DNA of 64,000 nt, from positions 197-64,196 of the forward strand of contig NZ_AWZT01000006.1 of assembly GCF_000472525.1 (NCBI RefSeq). Direction: 5' to 3'. Under the pieces are notes generated by a model. The model made no database searches, was not told the DNA's origin, and saw only the letters and a program-made list of their open reading frames with translations. The position numbers and the translations under genes were made by a program. Source of the stretch: Paraburkholderia dilworthii. Lineage in GTDB: Bacteria > Pseudomonadota > Gammaproteobacteria > Burkholderiales > Burkholderiaceae. Each line of letters starts with the position of its first letter. The first letter of the stretch is position 1. Positions 26,605 to 34,771 of the stretch are shown piece by piece.

Positions 26605-26952
26605 ATGAAACGCAATCTGATCGCAGCAGCAGTGCTCTCGCTCATTTCCGCCGCCGCCTTTGCTACCGGCACCCAGTCCACCTCGAGCTCGACGTCGGGC
26701 GGCTCGACCGCTGCCGCCGTAATTGGCTTTGGTCACTTCACCGCAACCAACTCGGGCACCGCAAACGGTCATGCCTCGGCTACTGCAGGCTCTGGCTTCG
26801 GCGGCACGGGTAACACGACGAACGCAACGACGAGCCACATCAACACGTCGCAAGTCGGCGGATTCGGCTTTGGCGGCTCGACGGCTGGCGGCACGTCGGG
26901 CGCCGATGCAGCGGCAAATGCATGGAGCAAGCTGGGCGGCGGTTGGCACTAA
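26605..26952 (+). CDS. Gly/Ser/Thr-rich secreted protein, copy 1
   Basis: A 115-residue exported protein. ATG 26605 follows GGAG and starts a signal peptide (MKRNLIAAAVLSLISAAAFA). The mature protein is low in charged residues and rich in Gly, Ser, Thr, Ala and Asn, with phrases such as STSGGSTAAAVIGFGHF, ATAGSGFGGTGNTTNAT and the end SGADAAANAWSKLGGGWH. The next gene has the same layout and the same C-terminus, so they are tandem paralogues. The composition recalls surface or matrix proteins, possibly fibre-forming, but no known repeat of curli or Fap type is recognised. Confidence 0.8.
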   Translation: MKRNLIAAAVLSLISAAAFATGTQSTSSSTSGGSTAAAVIGFGHFTATNSGTANGHASATAGSGFGGTGNTTNATTSHINTSQVGGFGFGGSTAGGTSGADAAANAWSKLGGGWH

Positions 26953-27070
26953 GCCACCAGGCGGCTGAGACACCGGCTTTGAATTCGAGGTCAGCAGCCA
27001 GCCCGAAATGATGTTGTTGATTGTCACGATGAACACGGGGTATTAGTTCACGATCTAAGGAGTACATATC

Positions 27071-27421
27071 ATGAGACTCAAGTTGATTGCTGCGGCACTT
27101 TTCTCGCTTTGCTCGGTAGCTGCGATGGCCGGGACAGGAACGACTTCCAGTTCCAGCTCGACATCAGGCGGGCAAACGTCCGCGGCCGTATCGGGGTTCG
27201 GGTCCTTCAGGGCCACCGACTACGGCACCGCAAACGGCAATGCACAAGCGATCGCAGGTAGCGGGTTCGGCGTCACGGGCAACGCCACCAATGCGTCGAC
27301 TGGCCATACCAACACTTCGACGGTCGGCGGATATGGCCACGGCGGATCGTCGGCGACGGGGCTTTCCGGTGCGGACGCGGCGGCCAACGCATGGAGTTCA
27401 CTCGGTCGCGGCTGGCACTAG
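27071..27421 (+). CDS. Gly/Ser/Thr-rich secreted protein, copy 2
   Basis: A 116-residue paralogue of the preceding protein. It has AAGGAG before ATG 27071 and a signal peptide ending SVAAMA. The mature part reads SSSTSGGQTSAAVSGFGSF, GTANGNAQAIAGSGFGVTGNATNAST and again ends SGADAAANAWSSLGRGWH. About two thirds of positions match copy 1 by eye. Conservation of the C-terminal motif in both copies indicates it matters for function, perhaps recognition or assembly. Function is not known. Confidence 0.8.
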   Translation: MRLKLIAAALFSLCSVAAMAGTGTTSSSSSTSGGQTSAAVSGFGSFRATDYGTANGNAQAIAGSGFGVTGNATNASTGHTNTSTVGGYGHGGSSATGLSGADAAANAWSSLGRGWH

Positions 27422-27567
27422 CCACCAGAGGTGAGGCGGTGCCCGAACGATCCATTGGTCGAACCGGTCCCGCCTCGTTTGAACTCATTAAAACGATAGA
27501 GCATGTTCGGGGATCGCTTGTCGGTGGCTGCTGTCACGGCATCCCTCTTCATTCAGGGAGGTCTAAA

Positions 27568-28485
27568 ATGACCAAGTTCACTTTACATCTGGTATGTGGC
27601 GTTCTGTTCTGCGCCGCGCAGGCCACTCATGCCGAGACCACGGCCAATTCATCGTCGGGCTCCGTATCCGGTTCGAGTTCCGTCGGTATCGGCCAGGGCG
27701 GCGGCTCGAGCCTGAACAACATCGGGACCTCGTCCAATTCTTCGGCTACTACGAATTCCAACTCGTCGTCGGTCGGTGGCATCGGACGAGCCAACGCGAC
27801 GGGCGGCTCCTCCAACGTCAATGTATCGGTCACGATGCCGACACTCACGGCGTCGACAGGCGCAGGCACTGGGAACGGCGGCGGGATAGACGCAACCGGC
27901 AAGGCAGCATCCGGTCCGGGATCGAGCGCGTATGACACGAGGGCGACGGTGGACTACAACCAGAGTTCCTACTCGGTACGCACTACGCCAAGCATCGCGG
28001 CGCCGGGGCTTACCACCACGCTTTCCGATACCTGCATGGGCTCCACGAGCTTCGGACTGTCGGTTACCGGCTTCGGTCTGACAGGTGGCACGACGCAGGT
28101 CGATCAGGCTTGCGTGCGACGACTCGATGCGCGCGAGTTCCGTGCAATGGGGCTGACCGATGTCGCACTCGCGCTGCTGTGCCAGAGCGACGCCAACCGC
28201 AAGGCAGTCGAAGCCACGGGCCATCTCTGTCCCGGCACGACCGCGCCGCTCGCTCGCGCCTCCGAAGTTCCGCAGTATTCGGACGACGAAAAATATCGTG
28301 ATCCGCTCGTGCGCGCCCGCTTGGGTCTTCCGGTCTACTCGACCAGCGAACAGCCGCTCGGTCATCCGCAGCCCGTAAGCGGATCGACGAAGCCGGCGCC
28401 GTTCAAGGATCAACGTAACGGGGTTGCCGCTGCAAAGCCGGTTCGGCTAACGGACGACAGCACAGAGATTTCGCTCGTAAAATAA
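27568..28485 (+). CDS. Secreted Ser/Gly-rich protein with conserved Cys-containing domain
   Basis: A 305-residue exported protein. ATG 27568 has GGGAGGT upstream; the signal peptide is MTKFTLHLVCGVLFCAAQATHAE. Residues about 20-125 are low-complexity Ser/Asn/Gly/Thr. A conserved globular domain follows with TCMGSTSFGLSVTGFGLTGG, DQACVRRLDAREFRAMG and DVALALLCQSDANRKAVEATGHLCP, whose four cysteines suggest disulphides. The C-terminal part is Pro/Lys-containing and flexible. I do not recognise a named family. It follows the two Gly-rich paralogues and probably belongs to the same exported system. Confidence 0.72.
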   Translation: MTKFTLHLVCGVLFCAAQATHAETTANSSSGSVSGSSSVGIGQGGGSSLNNIGTSSNSSATTNSNSSSVGGIGRANATGGSSNVNVSVTMPTLTASTGAGTGNGGGIDATGKAASGPGSSAYDTRATVDYNQSSYSVRTTPSIAAPGLTTTLSDTCMGSTSFGLSVTGFGLTGGTTQVDQACVRRLDAREFRAMGLTDVALALLCQSDANRKAVEATGHLCPGTTAPLARASEVPQYSDDEKYRDPLVRARLGLPVYSTSEQPLGHPQPVSGSTKPAPFKDQRNGVAAAKPVRLTDDSTEISLVK

Positions 28486-28601
28486 GGTTCGAACGAGCAC
28501 TCCGCAAAAAGAGATTCGCTTTGTGCCTTCTTCCGCGTTTCGGGGCTGGCCGTTGTCGTTGATTCGGAAAACGCAGCCCTCGTTTTATCGTGAGGCGTCG
28601 T

Positions 28602-29213
28602 ATGAAAAGCTATCTCATGGTTGTCATGTTGTCGCTCACGGCCATTACGAACGTGAACGCCCAAAACACAACAACCGCTCCGGCGATCTGGGCAGCAAGC
28701 CCGGCGGGTTCACAGCCCATGCCCGACGCGCCGCCCTTGGTCTTGCTCCAGTGGAGCGGCGCAATCCCACTAAAGGTTTCTGAAGGGGGCAAGTGCCTGC
28801 TGGTCGCGCGCCGCGGACAGCAGATCGTGGCAATCGAACTGTCGCCGGTGACCGACGGGCCTAAACTACTCGGCTGGTCGCCGAAAAAAATCGACATGAA
28901 CGCGGCCACTTCGAGGTGGGGATATGTCCCACCGGCATGGACTTCGGAACAGGCGAAGTTCGGCAATCCGGCGACGGCATCTATCGCTGCTACCAACAAA
29001 ACCATCGTGAACCACAGTGTCGCGCCAACAACACGATCAAGCGGCGAAGCATGGAGCAACACCAACGTGCAAGCGCACAGCAAGGCCGCGCTCGAAAGCG
29101 AAGCCAGCGAGTCGATAACGGTCAACGGCAAGACCTACAGCAAGTACAGCCATTTCAAGGCTGCATCGGCAGGAACACCGGTGGCGGTCTCGGATGAATA
29201 CATCTGTCAATGA
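28602..29213 (+). CDS. Secreted hypothetical protein
   Basis: About 203 residues. ATG 28602 gives a signal peptide (MKSYLMVVMLSLTAITNVNAQ); GTG 28590 would lengthen it by four residues. The mature region contains LVLLQWSGAIPLKVSEGGKCLLVARRGQQIVAIEL and ends KTYSKYSHFKAASAGTPVAVSDEYICQ. No known domain is recognised. It is the last gene of the exported group 26605-29213 and lies in front of a strong inverted repeat that probably ends transcription. Confidence 0.65.
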   Translation: MKSYLMVVMLSLTAITNVNAQNTTTAPAIWAASPAGSQPMPDAPPLVLLQWSGAIPLKVSEGGKCLLVARRGQQIVAIELSPVTDGPKLLGWSPKKIDMNAATSRWGYVPPAWTSEQAKFGNPATASIAATNKTIVNHSVAPTTRSSGEAWSNTNVQAHSKAALESEASESITVNGKTYSKYSHFKAASAGTPVAVSDEYICQ

Positions 29214-29300
29214 GCAGGCAGTCACGCGGCTCGCAAGCAATCGCAACCGACTGGATCAAGCTGTCATTTGCTCGGGGACGCCGTAAATCCGGCATGAGTC

Positions 29301-29363
29301 GAACGCTCTCGCGTTCTTCGCACGAGGCGCGTTACGGAGCATAACCCGCGCCGCGCCTCGTGC
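29301..29363. terminator. Bidirectional terminator-like hairpins between convergent genes
   Basis: Two hairpins lie between the gene ending at 29213 and the convergent gene ending at 29368. The small one is GAACGC-TCTC-GCGTTC at 29301-29316. The larger has perfect 12-base arms, GCACGAGGCGCG at 29320-29331 and CGCGCCTCGTGC at 29352-29363. No long T-run follows, but position and stability fit transcription stops for both directions. Confidence 0.6.
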
Positions 29364-29367
29364 TCCG

Positions 29368-32300
29368 CTATGCGCCGGCAAGCCTGCGCGCCAGGGTCTC
29401 CGCCACCGTTGCGAGGTTGGGCTCGACAACGAGATCGGTATGCGCGCCCTCTATGTTCTTCACGACGAGGCCGCTTCGCACGGCGCGTTGCCACGCTGGG
29501 AGCGGATCGCCCTGCCCGCCCTCCTTCACAGACGCGCGAAGGTACAGAACCGGGCCGCCACGGTAGCGGCGCGGACGATACGTCGCCATCGCGACGCGCA
29601 TCGACTCGCGCACCTGCCGCAGGACCGGCGGCAGCCCTTGCGTATCGGCCGCGGGTCTGGACGCCATCCTGCCAAGCCGCATGCGAATCCGGTCAGCGGC
29701 TCCAGACAGTCGCTCCTTCATGTAGGCAGCGCGACCCCGTGCAGAAAGCGCACGGAACGCGCGCACACGCTCCGCCATGACATCGCATTGGAAGCCCAGC
29801 CACGCATGCAACGGCAAATAGCGCTCATCCACGTAGGTATCGAGCAGACACAGCAACTCGATCTTTTCACCTTCGGCGACAAGCTGCTGCGCAATCTCGT
29901 ACGCGACGAGCCCGCCAAACGAATAGCCGACCAGTGCATACGGACCGCGCGGCTGCACGGCGCGCATCTGCTGGATATAAACGCGCGCCATCTCCTCGAC
30001 GCTGCGCTGCGGCTCCTCTTCTCCATCGAGCCCACGCGCCTGCACGCCGTACACAGGCCGCTCGCTTTGCAACATGCCGGCAAGCGTCAGGCACTCCATC
30101 ACTGAGCCCGTGATGCTATGAAGCATGAAGACAGGCCGTCCGCGGCCCGCACGCATCGGCACGACATTGGGGTGTGCGTGCTGCACGCGCTCTCCCGCGA
30201 TGACGGCCGCGAGCCGCGCTATAGTCGGTGCGATGATGAGCGTCGCAAGGGGCAAGGTCCGGCCCGTTGCAAGCTTTATTTGCGCGAGCATCTGCGCGCC
30301 GAGCAGTGAGTGGCCGCCGAGCTCGAAAAAGTTGTCATCGCGACCGACGGGCGAGAAGCTGAAAAGCTGCTCCCAAAGGGCACATAAATAAGCCTCCACC
30401 TGCTCGGCCGATTCGCCCGGCTCCGGCAACTCGCGACGTGTACGTGCAAACGCGGGATGTGCGCTGATCTTCTCGACGCATCCGGGATTTGCGAGCGACG
30501 ACAGATTACGCACCGGCAGACCGTTCACGGCATCGCGCGCTGCCGCCTCCGACGCCTTGCCGTTATGCGTGACGGGCAGCGCTTCGACTTCGGCAATCAC
30601 ATCTGGCACGAGCGCCGCCGACCCCTGCCGCATGAGCTCGCGCCGCACGCGCGAAGCGAGCGCGGCCGTCATCTGCGCGCCCTGGCGCAACACGAGCAGC
30701 AGCACCACGCGCTGGCCTTGTCCGCTTGCGTCATGGGCAGCCTGCGCGACGACCATCGACTGACGGATGTCGCTAATGTCGCTGAGGATGCGATAAATTT
30801 CGCCAGGGCTAACGTTGATGCCGCGCACATTGAGAACGCCGTCGCTGCGCCCGTGCAGGCGCGCCGACCCCTGCGCCGAAAATTCGATGATGTCCCCATG
30901 CGTCCACACGCCCGGGTTCGCCTTGAAATATGCGGAGTGAAAGCGGGAGCCGTCTGCGTCGTTGAAAAAGCCAAGCGGGCGCGACGGAAATGAATTCACG
31001 CAAACAAGCTCGCCGGTCGTGGAAGTGGCTGCGCCTTCATTCCACGCCTGAACATCGAGACCGAGACTCTTGCACTGCGCTTCTCCTGCATAAACCGGCA
31101 GATTCGGATTGCCCAGCACGAAGCAGCCGATGATATCGGTGCCTCCTGAAATGGACTGGAGCGGCAACCGCTTGACGTGCGAGTTCACCCATTCGAACTG
31201 CGAATCGTAGAGCACGGCACCTGTCGACATCATCGCGCGCAGCGCGTCGAGCCTGAACTGCTTACCGGGCTCTAGGCCCGCGTCCTCGCACATCTTCAGA
31301 TACGCGGGACTGGTGCCGAACACGGTCACGCGTTCGTCGGCAACGAGGCGCCAGAGTGTGTCGACCTCGGTGACCGGTCCGTCGTACGTGACAATTTCGA
31401 CACCGGAAGCGAGCACCGACAACTGCCAGTTCCACATCATCCACGAGCAACTGGTGTGAAAGTACAACTTGTCACCAGGACCCAGATCGCTGTGCAACTG
31501 ATGCTCTTTCAGATGTTCCAGCAGCGTGCCGCCGGCACCGTGCACGATGCACTTGGGCTTTCCCGTCGTACCCGACGAAAACATGATGAAAAGCGGGTGG
31601 TTGAACGGAAAACGCCGCCACTCGAATCCTGCTGCGTCGCCGTGAACAATGAGATCGCGCAGCGAGTGCTGAGGCTGGCTGACCGTGCTCGGCAGCGGTG
31701 TCTCATCCAGACAGATGACATCGGTGAGCGTCGGCAACGCCGCGGCCACGGCGGCGACATGCGCAGCGATTGAGCCGGCCGTATCGAATGAGCGCTGCGT
31801 CGTATGCGCAAACAGCATGCGCGGCTCGAGTGGCTCGAAGCGGTCAAGGATCGCTTGCACACCCGTTTCAGGTGCCGCAGTCGATAGCGTCGCGCCAAGC
31901 GCTGTCACGGCGAGCGCCGTGACAATCGCCTGTGCGTCATTGCGCATCATCGCGACGACGCGGTCGCCCGGACGCAGACCAAGTCTGCTGAGCGACGAAG
32001 CAAGGCGCTCGACACGATCGCGCAGATCGCCGCGCGTCATGGTTTCACGGCGGCCATCGGCATAGCAGGCGGTGACCGCTGGTGATTCGTCCGGCGCGAT
32101 CTTTCGCCCAAGAACGCTTTCGGCGTAATTCAGCTCGACGCCGGGAAAGAAACGTGCAGTCTCGCATACGTCGCCCACGCACGCCGGCTCGGCACTACCG
32201 GACCATTCCATTCCTTCGGTCCACTGCAGAAAACACTGCCAAAAACGGCGATATTCTCGCGTGGAGTATGCATGCAATTCCGGGTATCCCACGAAACGCT

Positions 32301-32433
32301 CGCCGGTGAAGTTCTCGAGCGCCGCCGTGAAGCGTGACATGCGCGATTGAGCCGCGCGTTCCGGCAAGTTCTGAAATATGGGTTCGCGCGCATACATGCG
32401 CATGCTCGCCCCGACTACGTTCTCGTGATTCAT
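29368..32433 (-). CDS. Acetoacetyl-CoA synthetase-like adenylation, ACP and thioesterase fusion
   Basis: A 1021-residue three-part enzyme. Residues about 40-650 are an acetoacetate-CoA ligase-type adenylating domain with FSSGTTGKPKCIVHGAGGTL (ATP loop), YFHTSCSWMMWNWQL, LHGRSDGVLNVRGINVSPGEI and the catalytic lysine in PVTHNGKASEAA. Residues about 680-760 are an acyl carrier domain with the phosphopantetheine serine in FFELGGHSLLG (about residue 708). Residues about 780-1015 are an alpha/beta thioesterase with GYSFGG (Ser about 839) and GAHTDL (His about 996). It would activate a short beta-keto or hydroxy acid, load it on its own carrier and release or transfer it. It diverges from the tandem hydrolase gene, in an exopolysaccharide region. 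Start ATG 32433 chosen over 32487 by similarity. Confidence 0.88.
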   Translation of the reverse strand: MNHENVVGASMRMYAREPIFQNLPERAAQSRMSRFTAALENFTGERFVGYPELHAYSTREYRRFWQCFLQWTEGMEWSGSAEPACVGDVCETARFFPGVELNYAESVLGRKIAPDESPAVTACYADGRRETMTRGDLRDRVERLASSLSRLGLRPGDRVVAMMRNDAQAIVTALAVTALGATLSTAAPETGVQAILDRFEPLEPRMLFAHTTQRSFDTAGSIAAHVAAVAAALPTLTDVICLDETPLPSTVSQPQHSLRDLIVHGDAAGFEWRRFPFNHPLFIMFSSGTTGKPKCIVHGAGGTLLEHLKEHQLHSDLGPGDKLYFHTSCSWMMWNWQLSVLASGVEIVTYDGPVTEVDTLWRLVADERVTVFGTSPAYLKMCEDAGLEPGKQFRLDALRAMMSTGAVLYDSQFEWVNSHVKRLPLQSISGGTDIIGCFVLGNPNLPVYAGEAQCKSLGLDVQAWNEGAATSTTGELVCVNSFPSRPLGFFNDADGSRFHSAYFKANPGVWTHGDIIEFSAQGSARLHGRSDGVLNVRGINVSPGEIYRILSDISDIRQSMVVAQAAHDASGQGQRVVLLLVLRQGAQMTAALASRVRRELMRQGSAALVPDVIAEVEALPVTHNGKASEAAARDAVNGLPVRNLSSLANPGCVEKISAHPAFARTRRELPEPGESAEQVEAYLCALWEQLFSFSPVGRDDNFFELGGHSLLGAQMLAQIKLATGRTLPLATLIIAPTIARLAAVIAGERVQHAHPNVVPMRAGRGRPVFMLHSITGSVMECLTLAGMLQSERPVYGVQARGLDGEEEPQRSVEEMARVYIQQMRAVQPRGPYALVGYSFGGLVAYEIAQQLVAEGEKIELLCLLDTYVDERYLPLHAWLGFQCDVMAERVRAFRALSARGRAAYMKERLSGAADRIRMRLGRMASRPAADTQGLPPVLRQVRESMRVAMATYRPRRYRGGPVLYLRASVKEGGQGDPLPAWQRAVRSGLVVKNIEGAHTDLVVEPNLATVAETLARRLAGA

Positions 32434-32871
32434 CCGCGCACCAGTAGTGGAACAAAGCGTTATAGGTATTGATCTGCGTGCCGGCATGCGCCTGTGGACA
32501 ACCGAAGTCTCACCATGCCTCGCACTCGACCATGATCACTGCTGTCTCTCGCAAAGCGAGATTACTGCGGGGGAGAACAATGCTATGTGCGACCTCACAC
32601 AAAATTACATGCTTCGATTAGTGGCTCCTCAAAAGCAACCCACCGGTCGTAGCCTGTTGAATTCGCTCGCCACTTCGCAGAGTGTTATCTACCGTACCGA
32701 ACGCATGTGCAAAGAACGCTTCAATCGACCGCAAGCAATCAAACGAAATAGAGGACAGCTCATGCGCCACATGATAAGAACATTGCGCGGTCCGGTTGCA
32801 GGAGAGGCTGCAACATCCGTTCTTCGCCACATAGCGATAGGAGACGATAGCTACACAGACCGGAGCAACTC
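32434..32871. other. Divergent promoter region, no supported gene
   Basis: These 438 bases separate the adenylation fusion from the tandem hydrolase gene. A plus-strand frame (32447-32875) runs through and overlaps the hydrolase start by four bases, but its product shows no domain or signal. I treat the region as the shared promoter. Confidence 0.45.
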
Positions 32872-34689
32872 ATGAAGCCGATCGTATTCGGTGGGCGCTT
32901 TGGATGGCTGCATCATGGGCAAAGCACACGCGGCGTTGTCATCTGCAGTCCGTTCGGTCATGAAGAGGCGTGGTGTCATAAAGGCATCCGCTATCTCGCG
33001 GAAGAACTGTCCGCGTACGGCATTCCCGTATTGAGGTTCGATTATCTGGCGGCGGGAGATTCCATAGGCATAGACGGCGACGATCATCACCTCGATGCCT
33101 TCGTGGCCGATACTGTCGCGGCTGTCGAGCGGCTCAAGGAGCTGACCGGCGTGACAAGCGTCACGCTATGCGGCTTTCGTCTCGGCGCGACCGTCGCGGC
33201 ATTGGCATCGTGTCACCATGCGGTCGACTCACTTGCACTACTCGCGCCCGTCACGCGTGGGCGCGCTTATTTGCACGAATTGTCGGCGCTGCGCAAAGTG
33301 TGGCTCGAAAACCTGGCCGCGCCTTTGCGCGCACGGCAGTCTGACAAGCCACTCAACGTGCTGGGGCAGGTTTATAGCGACCGGCTTTGCAGCGAACTGG
33401 ATGCACTCGATCTCGCGAGGACGATGGAACGGCAGTCTTCCATTCCGGCACGAGCTCTTGTGCTCGATGCATGGCCTCGCGCCAGCGCCGCACTGTGTTC
33501 ATCGCTGCGCCTACGCGGCGTCGGGCTCGAAACCGGCGCTTTCGAAGGCTACATCGAATATGTAAACGAAACCAAATCTTCTGTCGTCCCGGCTCGCTCG
33601 CTTGCACGGGTCGCGGAATGGGTCGCGAGTATCGATCACGGCGCACCCGCGCGAAGTCACACGAATATAGGAGAACGTCCGGCGGAATCGCTGTTCGGCG
33701 AAGCGATCATCGAGACGCCTGAGGCCCGGGAGCGCCCCGTCGTGTTCGGCGCGCACGGCCTCTTCGGCATCCTGTGCGAACCGCGCGGCAGTGTTGCGCG
33801 CGGCCCTATCATGTTGATCACCAATACGGCGGGCAGCGTGCATCACGGCGATAGCCGTTTGTCGGTGCGCATTGCTCGGGAGATGGCTCGCCGCGGCATT
33901 GCATCGATGCGCATCGACGCGCGTGGAATTGGTGATAGCCCGCCACGGTCCGTGCAAGGGCCACTCGATCTCGTCCCATCGATCCATGCATCCAAGACCA
34001 TAGAAGACGTCGCGACGGCAGCCGCCTGGCTCAAGCGCAAGGGCTATTCCACGGTCATCTCGTTCGGGATTTGCTCGGGCGCCTATAGTGCCGTGCGCGC
34101 GTCGCTGGTGGAGCCTGCACTTACGGCCGTGATCGCAGTCAACCTCGCGCTCTTCTACATCTCTGAAGACATCCCTATTGCGCAGTTGGAAGAGATGCAG
34201 CGCCACTCGATGGCGCGTGTCGGGCCTGCAATCTTCAAACCGTCGAAGTGGTGGCTCGTCCTCAGCGGACGACGCAAGCTCGGACCGATCGTTCAGGCAG
34301 TCGCATCGAACGTCGTCGCGCGGCTGCGCTCGTACAGACTCGATGCAACTGGCAACGGTGCCGGTTCTGGCGAAGACGATAGCTGCACGGACCCGCATGC
34401 CGTGGTTCGTGTGCTCGAGCGCAAGGGGGTAAAGACTCTTTTTATCTACGGTTCAACTGACGAGGGTATCGAGCAGTTCAATACCCATTTTGGCAAGCGC
34501 GGAAAAAAGTTGTCTCGCTTCTCGAACGTGAGGGCCGCCGTGCTGGACGATATCGATCACGCGCTTTTCGATCCGCGGGCGTCTGCAATAGTCACTGCGC
34601 TTGCAGAAGCGTTCATCAAGGGGCTGCCTCAAAAGGCCGCCTCGCGTAACGTGCCTGACCCGCTGTTTTCACTACCGCAGCGACGATGA
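32872..34689 (+). CDS. Tandem alpha/beta hydrolase, exosortase A-associated type
   Basis: A 605-residue protein made of two alpha/beta-hydrolase domains. Domain 1 (about residues 1-260) has CSPFGHEEAWCHKGIRYLAEEL, FDYLAAGDS and, where the nucleophile elbow GxSxG should be, LCGFRLGATVAAL with Arg at the nucleophile position. Domain 2 (about 280-600) has NTAGSVHHGDSRLSVRIAREMARRG, DARGIGDS and the elbow FGICSGAYSAV with Cys in that position. The two halves resemble the hydrolase 2 and hydrolase 1 proteins that accompany exosortase A systems, here joined in one chain. Domain 1 is probably not catalytic in the normal way. It is divergent from the adenylation-ACP-TE fusion, suggesting a common acyl pathway. 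GGAG precedes the ATG. Confidence 0.82.
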   Translation: MKPIVFGGRFGWLHHGQSTRGVVICSPFGHEEAWCHKGIRYLAEELSAYGIPVLRFDYLAAGDSIGIDGDDHHLDAFVADTVAAVERLKELTGVTSVTLCGFRLGATVAALASCHHAVDSLALLAPVTRGRAYLHELSALRKVWLENLAAPLRARQSDKPLNVLGQVYSDRLCSELDALDLARTMERQSSIPARALVLDAWPRASAALCSSLRLRGVGLETGAFEGYIEYVNETKSSVVPARSLARVAEWVASIDHGAPARSHTNIGERPAESLFGEAIIETPEARERPVVFGAHGLFGILCEPRGSVARGPIMLITNTAGSVHHGDSRLSVRIAREMARRGIASMRIDARGIGDSPPRSVQGPLDLVPSIHASKTIEDVATAAAWLKRKGYSTVISFGICSGAYSAVRASLVEPALTAVIAVNLALFYISEDIPIAQLEEMQRHSMARVGPAIFKPSKWWLVLSGRRKLGPIVQAVASNVVARLRSYRLDATGNGAGSGEDDSCTDPHAVVRVLERKGVKTLFIYGSTDEGIEQFNTHFGKRGKKLSRFSNVRAAVLDDIDHALFDPRASAIVTALAEAFIKGLPQKAASRNVPDPLFSLPQRR

Positions 34690-34771
34690 GACCGCACGCC
34701 GGGTTTTTTGCTTCTGTGGGTCGAGCGGCGGCTTGGTGTGCCTCTTCCCGGCCCGCCACAAGAGGCAAGAC

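Noticed and set aside
29368..32433. Reading the adenylation-ACP-thioesterase protein as a nonribosomal peptide synthetase
   Set aside because: There is no condensation domain, and the adenylation part has acetoacetyl-CoA synthetase motifs, not amino acid-type A-domain core motifs.
32447..32875. Plus-strand frame overlapping the start of the tandem hydrolase by four bases
   Set aside because: The ATGA overlap looks like coupling, but the product has no domain, no signal and no good ribosome binding site.
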